DNA of 64,000 bases from Snodgrassella alvi (GTDB taxonomy: Bacteria; Pseudomonadota; Gammaproteobacteria; Burkholderiales; Neisseriaceae): the NCBI RefSeq assembly GCF_040741455.2, contig NZ_CP160328.2, positions 248,001 to 312,000 on the forward strand. The letters are read 5' to 3'. Shown here piece by piece: positions 28,457-36,083 of this stretch. The notes beneath the pieces are model-generated. The model was given only the letters and a program-made list of their open reading frames with translations, ran no database searches and was not told where the DNA came from. Made by a program: the position numbers and the translations under genes. The stretch's first letter is position 1. Every line of letters begins with the position of its first letter.

Positions 28457-29098
28457 TTAGGGGTTAAGCTTAGCCTCCTCCCATAAAGCGAAAAGCTTGT
28501 CCGCACTGATATTTAACGCTTGTGTGAAAAAATCCCAGATATCGTCATTTACCAACGTAAAGCTCTGTGCTTCAGATATCGCATTTCTTACCTTGATTAA
28601 ATGAGATCCAGCTAACTCCCGCTCGGCTATTTCAAGTAGTTCCGTTTTATTTTTACCCAATCGCAGTTCAGTCGACGTTAAAAGTTGGCTACGGGTAATC
28701 GCCCCTGCTTTTTCCTTTTTATCCTGAAGACGTAATTCATCAGAATTAGCTACATCCACCCAACTGCCCGCCTCTTCTGACCACTCAGTAAAGGGTTTTG
28801 GAGCGTGGGTAGTAACATCTTTTGGTAATTTGCCTAAGGCTGTTATAGTCTGCTTTTCGCCAGTTTTCTTGAGGTATACAGCTTCCCCACGATGGTCTTC
28901 AATATACTTCCATTGCCCATCATTCCATTGTGCAATAAAGCCATTTTTATGTTCAGGCTCATCGGATTCAATACAAAGACGAGGAATTAAATAATGCCCG
29001 TTTTTTACAACTGGGTCTAAATCGGCGGTTGTCATTCCTACAAAGTATCTATCTTCATCAAGCTGACATACTGGGATGGTTAACGGGTAATCTTTCAT
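28457..29098 (-). CDS. Tail fibre assembly/chaperone-like protein
   Basis: 213 residues. The N-terminal part resembles short fibre-attached domains (YFVGMTTADLDPV, then NGQ/WKY segments). The C-terminal part is helical (LRLGKNKTELLEIAERELAG). It directly follows the fibre gene, the usual place of Tfa-like proteins that help trimer folding. It could also be a fibre tip subunit. Family call is tentative. Confidence 0.55.
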   Translation of the reverse strand: MKDYPLTIPVCQLDEDRYFVGMTTADLDPVVKNGHYLIPRLCIESDEPEHKNGFIAQWNDGQWKYIEDHRGEAVYLKKTGEKQTITALGKLPKDVTTHAPKPFTEWSEEAGSWVDVANSDELRLQDKKEKAGAITRSQLLTSTELRLGKNKTELLEIAERELAGSHLIKVRNAISEAQSFTLVNDDIWDFFTQALNISADKLFALWEEAKLNP

Positions 29099-29109
29099 GC
29101 TTCAATCCT

Positions 29110-30387
29110 TTAATATTTAATACACACCAATATTGCAACGTTACGCGGTCTTGATTCGGCACCGCCAACCCACGCTGTCCAGAAAGGGTGTGAATGCTCC
29201 CCACTCCATCCGGTAGTAAATGTGTGCGCGTGATTGCCAGCGGCAGCGATTTCCCCGCCTGAATCGGCAAAAGATTTGGCTGCCTGTGAACCGTTACCGC
29301 CACCAGTTTTGCCTACAGGGTGGGAATGTTGCCCATTCCAATCCGTAGTACCTGTATGCTGGTGGCTGCCGCTAGGTGAGGTAGTACCGCTATGCTGGTG
29401 CGATTTATTTTCACTATCCTGCCATGAGCCAAGTGAACGGCCTTTGTCAGCTCCGCGTCCATCATCCCAGCCGCGCAAAAATTCACCCCTAAAATCCGGC
29501 AAATTAAATGTTGTATTACCGTCACCGGCTCCGTACGTCGTACCTATTGCGGCAAACAAATTCGCATAATCTTTGCGGGATACTGCTGCGCCGTTAGCTT
29601 TTAACCAGCCGGCAGGGGCTGAAGCTTGAGCAAAATACTGAATAGCGCCTGCGGGAGTAAGATTGATGTCTTTGCTACCATCAAAAGGCACACCATCTAT
29701 CAATCGTGCTGTTTTAAGTTTTGTTGCGGTGGCTGCGTTGCCAGAGGTGTCCTGATTGCCTGCTTTATTCACGCCCGGCAAATCGATATCGCCTTTGCCG
29801 TTAAACATCACCCCGCCGATGGTGTGTGCTGCTATCTGTGCTGCCCAAGTGGCCGTCGCCGCATTGCCCGATGTATCCTGCGTTCCGGCTTTATTTACGC
29901 CGGGCAAATCAATATCCTGAGAGCCATCAAAAAGTACACCGCCAATTTTGCGCCCATTCAGTAACTTTGACGCGGTAGCAGCATTTATTCCTACTCCGGC
30001 CAGTATTTCCCATCCTGTCATTTTCTGATTGGGGTCGTTGCTGTTCTTATCTATGGTTGAAACAAACAGCCGTGTATTGTCATCGGACATTAGTATGGCG
30101 CCAGTCTGATAACCGTCAAACGCATTGGCATAGGCCTTGTCAAAATAAAACAGCCCACCTTTTTGCAAATAAACAATCGATTCGGATAAGGTATTAAATA
30201 TGCCATTGAAGTCCATACCCTTAGGAGGTAGGCCGCCGGACTCAACGGGCTGCATGGTGACATTTGGGAAACCATCACTCCATGTAGCGTCCTCCATATC
30301 CTGCCCGGGCTGCCTAGTGTTCTGTATGGTGTTTTTACTGCCGTTATTTGCAAATGCCTGGGGAATTAGCGTTGGGTTTTTACTCAT
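29110..30387 (-). CDS. Tail fibre with collar domain
   Basis: 425 residues from the ATG at 30387, which overlaps the previous stop (ATGA). The N-terminal attachment region is followed by three similar segments of about 35 residues, each with a LL/IxGVxFDGSxDIxLPGVNKAG-type core and TSGNAATAT. A collar domain (AGWLKANGAAVSRKDYANLFAAIGTTYG...FNLPDFRGEFLRGWDDG) and a Gly/His-rich tip (GSHQHTGTTDWNGQHSHP) follow; the paired histidines may bind iron as in known long-fibre tips. It is the likely host-receptor binder. Confidence 0.85.
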   Translation of the reverse strand: MSKNPTLIPQAFANNGSKNTIQNTRQPGQDMEDATWSDGFPNVTMQPVESGGLPPKGMDFNGIFNTLSESIVYLQKGGLFYFDKAYANAFDGYQTGAILMSDDNTRLFVSTIDKNSNDPNQKMTGWEILAGVGINAATASKLLNGRKIGGVLFDGSQDIDLPGVNKAGTQDTSGNAATATWAAQIAAHTIGGVMFNGKGDIDLPGVNKAGNQDTSGNAATATKLKTARLIDGVPFDGSKDINLTPAGAIQYFAQASAPAGWLKANGAAVSRKDYANLFAAIGTTYGAGDGNTTFNLPDFRGEFLRGWDDGRGADKGRSLGSWQDSENKSHQHSGTTSPSGSHQHTGTTDWNGQHSHPVGKTGGGNGSQAAKSFADSGGEIAAAGNHAHTFTTGWSGEHSHPFWTAWVGGAESRPRNVAILVCIKY

Positions 30388-31019
30388 GATGCAAAACATC
30401 CTTGATTAAAAGGCTGAAAACCTGTCCCGGAAAAACCAAAAATCCCCTTTGGAGGGGATTCGCGGTAATCAATCAATACGCCACTGGGGCGTGGTAATAA
30501 GCCAAGGTTATAAATAATATGCCGCTCAAAGCTGTTAGGAATAAACTCAAAAAAATACCGGCCTTTCATGTGGCCAGTGATCAGGAAATACGCCCTTTTA
30601 TTTGGAAATACCATGCGCAAATATGTGTTTATATTCGGCGCCGTTACTGACAGTATGTTTGATGCAGCTTTGAGCATAATCAACAGCCTAAACCGCTCAT
30701 CAGACAGCCTGTATGCATTGAATCCGGCTCCGGCAGCACTGAACGGGTGACTGTTAAAGGGTTTGAATGACTGAGGCTTAGTTTTAAAGCCAAAAACGTC
30801 AATGTCTCCCGGAGGAATATTGATACTGCGGTTAACACCGACAATACGCCCCCATATGTCTAAACCAAAACCTTTTGCCGTTTTAATATTGAAAGCGAAT
30901 TTGTAAAAATCATTTATGGATTTATTAGGGTCTATGCATTCATTCATGCTGTCAATCAGGTTGCAAATTATGGGGCTATTTGCGTATTGTGACATCAACG
31001 TATCTTGAATATTTTTCAT
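30384..31019 (-). CDS. DUF2612 baseplate/tail protein
   Basis: 211 residues. The N-terminal helical part with AKGFGLDIWGRIVGVNR and the C-terminal segment RPSGVLIDYRE fit DUF2612, found between gpJ and the fibre in contractile phages. It likely joins the fibre to the baseplate wedge, comparable to gpI of P2. Start and stop overlap neighbours. Confidence 0.75.
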   Translation of the reverse strand: MKNIQDTLMSQYANSPIICNLIDSMNECIDPNKSINDFYKFAFNIKTAKGFGLDIWGRIVGVNRSINIPPGDIDVFGFKTKPQSFKPFNSHPFSAAGAGFNAYRLSDERFRLLIMLKAASNILSVTAPNINTYLRMVFPNKRAYFLITGHMKGRYFFEFIPNSFERHIIYNLGLLPRPSGVLIDYRESPPKGIFGFSGTGFQPFNQGCFAS

Positions 31020-32212
31020 AGGATTTTTATCTGGTAAACGGTTGTTGTCGGGAATTCATCAACCCCTATATCGAGTTTGTCCACCCATTTTTTGCCATCA
31101 TAGCTTATGCGTAACGAAACAATACTCACGTTCGATACAGCAGATGCAACGGGACAAATGAACCGAGAGGCAATAACGGGTTGCCCTATGGTGGCCTTTG
31201 CTGCGCCAGTGGAGAAAGCTTTGATAATGGCTGTTTTTATCGCCTCGCCATCCTGAAAAGTTAAAGCATCTTTATCCTCTACATTTATTTGGAAAAACAC
31301 AGGCACAAAATCCGGCCTGAGAAACTTAATGACGTAGGATGGCGGCCTTGTTGGAAAGTTTTCCGTGTCACTGATAGTGCATTCGGTATTACCATTGAAA
31401 GAGCAACCTGTACCGGCCTTGTTCAGTATGGTGCGTGCTATCACTTCATCATCTCCTCCGACTATGGAAACAAGAATACTGTTACGAATAACTGGGTAAT
31501 TAGTTGCACCGACAGTTATGGTTTCATCTGATGGATTGTCTATAACGTAGACATCCTTTACGTCCGGTAAATTCGCCACCGCGCCATAAGTTGCAGCGTT
31601 GGTATTTTTACTGTTAATCGCTACGGATGCCCGTCGCCGTGTTTCAAAATCTCGCCGTGCTTCTTCATCTACACCAGCAACGGCAGCAAAGGGATTGGTG
31701 ATGCGATCTAAACCGGCAATAGCCTTCGGTATGGAAGTTATGGTGTTTGGAGCGGCGCTAACATTACCGGCCAGTACACACAAAGCATGCGCGGTTACTG
31801 TACCCTCCCCACCTATTACGGCATCGTGCGTTATTTTCCATTCCTGATTATTGTCATCATTGAATATTGTTCCCGCGGCTATGCTTGTTCCAGCTAAGCC
31901 CGTCAGCTCCAAATCAACACTGGAATGGGTGGCCTTTTTGCGAGTCATGAAATACACATAACCAATCCCATCTTGCCAGATACCCTGAGCATAACGCGGG
32001 TCAAACTGGTTTAGCAGCGCGATCATTTGGTTACGTTCATCCGTGATAATAGCTGCCAGTGAGGTAACAAGCTGCCCCTGTGGTGTATTCATGGCGGTAT
32101 TTAAATCTTTGCCAAAAGCATCTTTAAATAGCTCCCACAAACCGTTAATTACTTCATCGGTACTGGGCGCCACAATGCCATCGTCTGTTATCTGCAGTTG
32201 AGGAATGTTCAT
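31016..32212 (-). CDS. Baseplate J-like wedge protein
   Basis: 398 residues. The typical openings (DDGIVAPSTDEVINGLWELFKDAFG, LVTSLAAIITDERNQMIALLNQFDPRYAQG) and the central RRDFETRRRASVAINSKNTNAATYGAVANLPDVKDVYVIDN are hallmarks of Baseplate_J/gp47-like proteins. It forms the wedge that changes shape on sheath contraction. Confidence 0.9.
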   Translation of the reverse strand: MNIPQLQITDDGIVAPSTDEVINGLWELFKDAFGKDLNTAMNTPQGQLVTSLAAIITDERNQMIALLNQFDPRYAQGIWQDGIGYVYFMTRKKATHSSVDLELTGLAGTSIAAGTIFNDDNNQEWKITHDAVIGGEGTVTAHALCVLAGNVSAAPNTITSIPKAIAGLDRITNPFAAVAGVDEEARRDFETRRRASVAINSKNTNAATYGAVANLPDVKDVYVIDNPSDETITVGATNYPVIRNSILVSIVGGDDEVIARTILNKAGTGCSFNGNTECTISDTENFPTRPPSYVIKFLRPDFVPVFFQINVEDKDALTFQDGEAIKTAIIKAFSTGAAKATIGQPVIASRFICPVASAVSNVSIVSLRISYDGKKWVDKLDIGVDEFPTTTVYQIKIL

Positions 32213-32562
32213 AGCCCAACTACCCCTGTTTGATTATCGCTAGTGGTAAATTTAATTTGCCCGCGTAGGATGCGGTCATTATCTAACTGCAATTCTGGCA
32301 GCGCGCTCGCCACTCCCGGCACACTCAGGGCAGCATCCTGTAAATACTTTCGATATAACGCCAGCGGGTAGCGCCCGTTACCCAAAATCTGAGTTAAATA
32401 AGGTATGCCTTCACTCTGGTTGAAATACAAATCTTTTTGTATGGTGCGGCAAGCGCTGGCGATATCCTGTGCCTGCTGGTAGGTGCTTTCTGCTATGGCG
32501 ATGTTGCCACGTGCGTCTATAGCCAAATCCCAGCTACCGGGCATTAAAAATAATGTTTTCAT
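32209..32562 (-). CDS. Baseplate wedge protein, gp25/gpW-like
   Basis: 117 residues. Features resemble DUF2634/gp25-like proteins: DLAIDARGNIAIAESTYQQAQDIASACRTIQKDLYF and an FNQSEGIPYL segment. It sits immediately before gpJ, the conserved place for the sheath initiator. It probably nucleates the sheath. Confidence 0.75.
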   Translation of the reverse strand: MKTLFLMPGSWDLAIDARGNIAIAESTYQQAQDIASACRTIQKDLYFNQSEGIPYLTQILGNGRYPLALYRKYLQDAALSVPGVASALPELQLDNDRILRGQIKFTTSDNQTGVVGL

Positions 32563-33272
32563 GAATTGGGTTTTCCTGTGTTACCACCACCTGTTACTAC
32601 ACCGTTGTGAGTGTGGTTTTTCAAGCTAACTGATCCCGCCTGAACATCACCATCAGAGCTGATTCCTGCCCCGCCGGTAAATTGTGCAGTCTTACTAGCA
32701 TTAACTGCAAAACTGCCGGTTTTGGTGGTTACGGATGAAGCCTGCAGATTAATGGCAGGTGCCTCTAAAGTGATACTTGTTGGTGAATGGATGACGATAC
32801 CGCCATTTGAAAAACCTATATATTGCTGAGGCACGCCATTCAGGAACCCTCCAATATATAAACCGTCATTCCAGTCGTACTGCCTGCGGCTCCCCGGGGC
32901 GGACTCTGCTTTATTACGCTTGACTATGGAAATGTCTCTTGAGGCAAAAGCACACAGGCCAATATCTCCAACCACAGGGTCACAAATAATTGCATTTGCT
33001 CCGCCCTGCAGGCGGAAATAAGGCACACTGAAAATCTGCCCTGCAGAATAAACATTATCTGCACCATCGAGCATCTGCACCATTGGCATAACATCAACTG
33101 TTCCCACGGGGGCTATTCCGCCTCCTGATACAGCAACCACTTTTACTAACGTAATTGTCTGCATCTTGGACATTAGGTTAGTAATGAGGGCGTTAAATTC
33201 AGCCGCCCCGCCTAAAGAGTGGTTGATGTTGAGATGACTGAGTGGGCTATTGTTATCGAACGATTGCGGCAT
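32559..33272 (-). CDS. Gp138-family membrane-puncturing spike
   Basis: 237 residues. The N-terminal OB-like domain (VDVMPMVQMLDGADN, CDPVVGDIGLCAF) matches Gp138_N. A repetitive beta-helical C-terminus (SPTSITLEAPAINLQASSV...) follows, ending in NHTHNGVVTGGG, a frequent spike-tip motif. It would be the tail needle that pierces the outer membrane. Confidence 0.85.
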   Translation of the reverse strand: MPQSFDNNSPLSHLNINHSLGGAAEFNALITNLMSKMQTITLVKVVAVSGGGIAPVGTVDVMPMVQMLDGADNVYSAGQIFSVPYFRLQGGANAIICDPVVGDIGLCAFASRDISIVKRNKAESAPGSRRQYDWNDGLYIGGFLNGVPQQYIGFSNGGIVIHSPTSITLEAPAINLQASSVTTKTGSFAVNASKTAQFTGGAGISSDGDVQAGSVSLKNHTHNGVVTGGGNTGKPNS

Positions 33273-34146
33273 CTTTGCTATCCCTCCATGTTGCAGCTAT
33301 CTCACAGAACCAGTTGCCGTCCGGCTGGTTGGCTTCCAGGCATTTGTACATGCCATAAATCCGCCACTCCCCGTTACAAACTTCAACGACGCTACCTTGT
33401 ATTTTGCAGACACCACCAAAGCGCAGTAATGGGTCATAAAGGCATTTGAAGGTCACTCCGCGAATATCCGGTGTTGGGTAGCCTATAAGCCCAGTAGCCG
33501 GTGTGATGACAGGGATTTTAATGTTACGACTGCCGCCTTTAGGGGTGATGGCTATCAGGTTATTTTCTATGTACATATCAATTGGAAAGGTTTGCTCAAG
33601 TGTTTGCAGTTTGTGCAGGTTAGAGCCATTTAGGGTGATGTCTTTCGTTTTTATTGATACGCCGTTGTTTTCCAGCTGATATCCCATTTCTTCGCAAATC
33701 GCCTGATAGATATCTGCTATATCTATTTCCCCTTTGTGTTCGTAGGGGTTGGCGGGCTTCTGATTTTCCAAAGCTGCGGCCTGAGACTCAATTACAAGGC
33801 ACACATCCGGAGAATTAGAAAAATCCGGATACGCGAAAGTAATGTTGCCCTCGAATTCTTGCAGTAATTTCTCCCACTCATTCCCAACTTCTATTTTTAC
33901 GCGATTCATTAGGGCGCCCAGTGTGTTCCAGCGAACGCGTAAAAGCTTGATCATTTTGTCCAGCTCAAGCCCATAGACGCGAATCTGTGCTGTTGGCATT
34001 ACCGCACCATACCCGAACATGATATTGCAGGCTATCCGAAATCCTGTTGCACTTATCTGGTTGTATGCATCCGCAAATACAATCTGCTGGCCTTTGTCAT
34101 CCTTTCCTGTCAGGGTCACCGTGACTTTAATTACTTTACGTTTCAT
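33253..34146 (-). CDS. Baseplate hub-like protein
   Basis: 297 residues, overlapping the spike gene by 20 bases and directly upstream of it. It has no motif I recognise with certainty, but its place between plug and spike and the beta-rich pattern (FRIACNIMFGYGAVMPTAQIRVYGL) fit the hub that holds the spike in compact contractile phages. Confidence 0.6.
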   Translation of the reverse strand: MKRKVIKVTVTLTGKDDKGQQIVFADAYNQISATGFRIACNIMFGYGAVMPTAQIRVYGLELDKMIKLLRVRWNTLGALMNRVKIEVGNEWEKLLQEFEGNITFAYPDFSNSPDVCLVIESQAAALENQKPANPYEHKGEIDIADIYQAICEEMGYQLENNGVSIKTKDITLNGSNLHKLQTLEQTFPIDMYIENNLIAITPKGGSRNIKIPVITPATGLIGYPTPDIRGVTFKCLYDPLLRFGGVCKIQGSVVEVCNGEWRIYGMYKCLEANQPDGNWFCEIAATWRDSKDAAIVR

Positions 34147-34414
34147 TTGTATATACCAAAAAAAACCGGCTGTTCAGGCCGGTGTAGAATGGGTCTTGAC
34201 TACCGTCAGTATCTATAAACACAAGATTTTTGCTAAGGGGTGTTTTATTTAAGCAAATACGATTGTTAATTATGACTCCGTCTCTGTCATTTTCTATGCT
34301 GGCATATAAATTCCCGAGGCGTGAATTCAGGGTAACTAACCAGCGTTTGTTATCCATCATAAATGAAACGGTTTGGTTAGGCGCAGCGTTTAAAGGAATA
34401 GTTACCGTAGTCAT
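34136..34414 (-). CDS. Baseplate plug family protein (DUF6983-like)
   Basis: A 92-residue beta-rich protein (TIPLNAAPNQTVSFMMDNKRWLVTLNSRLG, GVIINNRICLNKTPL). Size, pattern and position match the small plug proteins that close the spike-tail tube junction. A hairpin with a T-run lies over its end at 34,150-34,180 (stem ACCGGC/GCCGGT) on the minus strand. Confidence 0.65.
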   Translation of the reverse strand: MTTVTIPLNAAPNQTVSFMMDNKRWLVTLNSRLGNLYASIENDRDGVIINNRICLNKTPLSKNLVFIDTDGSQDPFYTGLNSRFFLVYTNET

Positions 34415-35037
34415 TAGAATAGGTCCTTAAATGCTTCACTAGCCTTATAAAGAATTGATTCATTCGCGCTCTCTGGATGCTTTTCACCGCCATCCTGTGT
34501 TTTAGCATCGTCAGGGTTTTTTACCTCTTCGGTATCGTATTTAACCGTTACTTCTCTGACCTCTTCTAGATGAAGGTTAACCTTAATCAGTTGCGCACCG
34601 TCCGACGCCTCTCGTGCAGTGTCGTAGCCAACAATACAGGCGTTGGTATAAACATATTCCGGTGTAAGGATATGGAATAACAGTGTACTGTTGGCTAGTG
34701 TTTCAATCTGGCCAAGAAAAGCCCCCCGCATGAGTGTGCCGCCCGTGCCTTTTGATAACTGAACAGTAGCTTTATAGGGGTTAGATATTTTGTTGTAGCT
34801 GGCAAAAGAACCTTTTTCAATTGGCGCCTGCGCGATCCTAGACGAATTATTATATTTAAGAGCAATGACGTTATCTGCCAGCAGTATCGGAATACCGTAT
34901 TCATTGAATATACCCCAGTAATTACCGAATACAGCATTTATTAGTGCAGCACTCCCTAAGCTGATTAGGGCATTAGAGCCAGCAGCATTCAATCCTTTGA
35001 AATTTGGTACATTGGGCATACCCTCAATCGGCAGCAT
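34414..35037 (-). CDS. Dit-like/baseplate tail protein
   Basis: 207 residues. A Gly/Ala-rich start, a beta-rich middle (ALKYNNSSRIAQAPIEKGSFASYNKIS, typical of Dit-like N-domains) and an acidic tail (EEVKNPDDAKTQDGGEKHPE). It follows the tape-measure region and starts the baseplate genes. The fold assignment is tentative. Confidence 0.6.
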   Translation of the reverse strand: MLPIEGMPNVPNFKGLNAAGSNALISLGSAALINAVFGNYWGIFNEYGIPILLADNVIALKYNNSSRIAQAPIEKGSFASYNKISNPYKATVQLSKGTGGTLMRGAFLGQIETLANSTLLFHILTPEYVYTNACIVGYDTAREASDGAQLIKVNLHLEEVREVTVKYDTEEVKNPDDAKTQDGGEKHPESANESILYKASEAFKDLF

Positions 35038-35047
35038 ACAACCTCCA

Positions 35048-35073
35048 ATAAAAAAGCTGCCTAACGGCAGCTT
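35048..35073 (-). terminator. Terminator after brnA
   Basis: Stem AAGCTGCC/GGCAGCTT with a TAAC loop and, on the minus strand, a T-run. It insulates the BrnTA cargo from the baseplate genes. Confidence 0.85.
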
Positions 35074-35094
35074 ATGTATGTAAAAGTGTAATAT

Positions 35095-35307
35095 CTATTT
35101 ATTCCACTTAATATCAGGCTTACGCTTATTGGCAGCGCAATCCTTTAAAAATAAGTTAATCAACGATTGGTAGGGTAATCCTGTTTCCTCAGCCAGCTCT
35201 TTAAAATAGCTGATACTTTCTTCATCTATTCGAATAGTAATTGTCTTTTTTAGTTGGCTAGCATAAGGATTAGGCTTGGCGTTACTAAAATCATACTCTT
35301 TCTTCAT
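35095..35307 (-). CDS. brnA: BrnA-family antitoxin
   Basis: 70 residues with a ribbon-helix-helix pattern (KTITIRIDEESISYFKELAEETGLPYQSLINLFLKDCA). The N-terminal arm YDFSNAKPNPYA is the usual BrnA opening and wraps the toxin. It overlaps brnT by four bases. It should neutralise BrnT and repress the operon at the palindrome upstream. Confidence 0.88.
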   Translation of the reverse strand: MKKEYDFSNAKPNPYASQLKKTITIRIDEESISYFKELAEETGLPYQSLINLFLKDCAANKRKPDIKWNK

Positions 35308-35585
35308 AGAGATTCCTCATACTGTTTGCGCTCGTGTTTGGTAGCAACTCTCGCTGAAATCAGACGTATACTTTCACCGCGCTCACAATGTATTACCACA
35401 AGAACGCGTAGGTTTTCGCTCATCCCTAATAGTACAAAGCGGTCTTCATCCTCGGAGTGCTCAGGGTCGGAAATGATTAAACCGTGCTCATCCCAAAATA
35501 CGGTAAGGGCTTCCTCAAAAGAAACACCGTGCTTTTTTAGATTCAACGTGGCTTTGTCATTATTCCATTCAAATCCATCGATCAC
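35304..35585 (-). CDS. brnT: BrnT-family ribonuclease toxin
   Basis: 93 residues from GTG 35585 (ribosome site GGAG five bases before); a TTG at 35642 would add residues and run through the operator. FEWNNDKATLNLKKHGVSFEEALTVFWD and the ending RLISARVATKHERKQYEE are BrnT hallmarks. RelE-like BrnT cleaves RNA and halts growth. The pair lies among tail genes, flanked by terminators on both sides, so it is independent cargo. Confidence 0.88.
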   Translation of the reverse strand: MIDGFEWNNDKATLNLKKHGVSFEEALTVFWDEHGLIISDPEHSEDEDRFVLLGMSENLRVLVVIHCERGESIRLISARVATKHERKQYEESL

Positions 35586-35605
35586 GTTCACTCCGTCTAC
35601 TGTTT

Positions 35606-35624
35606 GTAAATATATTATATTTAC
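35606..35624. promoter_or_regulatory. Palindromic operator of brnTA
   Basis: GTAAATATATTATATTTAC is a near-perfect 19-bp palindrome 21 bases before the brnT start. It overlaps a TATAAT-like element (TATAAT on the minus strand), as expected for BrnA autoregulation. Confidence 0.65.
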
Positions 35625-35651
35625 TTTAACAGCACCTAGCAATACCGTTAT

Positions 35652-35677
35652 AAAAAAGCCAGCTAGTTAGCTGGCTT
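35652..35677 (-). terminator. Terminator before brnT
   Basis: Stem AAGCCAGCTA/TAGCTGGCTT with a minus-strand T-run, 23 bases after the secreted-protein gene. Confidence 0.85.
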
Positions 35678-35699
35678 GAATATGTTACAAAATCATATT

Positions 35700-36083
35700 T
35701 CACTTGATCGTGTATTTTTGAATCTGGTCTGGGTGATTCCCCCAACCTACCCATACATCTTTAACCGTGATTTTATTTCCGTTCTGTGATTGAAACTGCA
35801 TTACAAAAACACGGGGAGGAGCGCTTTTATTTTGCTGAACTTTCTCTACCAGCATAGCTGTATTTTCATTAAGCCACTTAACGCGCAACAGGAACGGTAT
35901 GTTTAGCGCACAATTAGATACCTGTTCATCGTACATATTAGCAATTAAGCCGTCTTGCGAAAAAGACACACCAGCACAAGTTGCACCAACATAAGTAAGC
36001 TTCTTACCTGATACAACCTGTTTAAAATTTGTCGCCATGGCCAGAGAAGGTAGCAGCAGAGCAATTAATAATATTTTTTTCAT
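35700..36083 (-). CDS. Secreted protein of unknown function coupled to the tape measure gene
   Basis: 127 residues with a clear signal peptide (MKKILLIALLLPSLAMA, cleavage near residue 17). The mature part has two Cys that may pair and a beta-rich, Trp-ending pattern (VKDVWVGWGNHPDQ). Its ATG overlaps the tape-measure stop (ATGA), and a terminator follows. Export by a phage gene in the tail cluster suggests a lysogenic-conversion or exclusion role rather than structure. Not recognised. Confidence 0.6.
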   Translation of the reverse strand: MKKILLIALLLPSLAMATNFKQVVSGKKLTYVGATCAGVSFSQDGLIANMYDEQVSNCALNIPFLLRVKWLNENTAMLVEKVQQNKSAPPRVFVMQFQSQNGNKITVKDVWVGWGNHPDQIQKYTIK

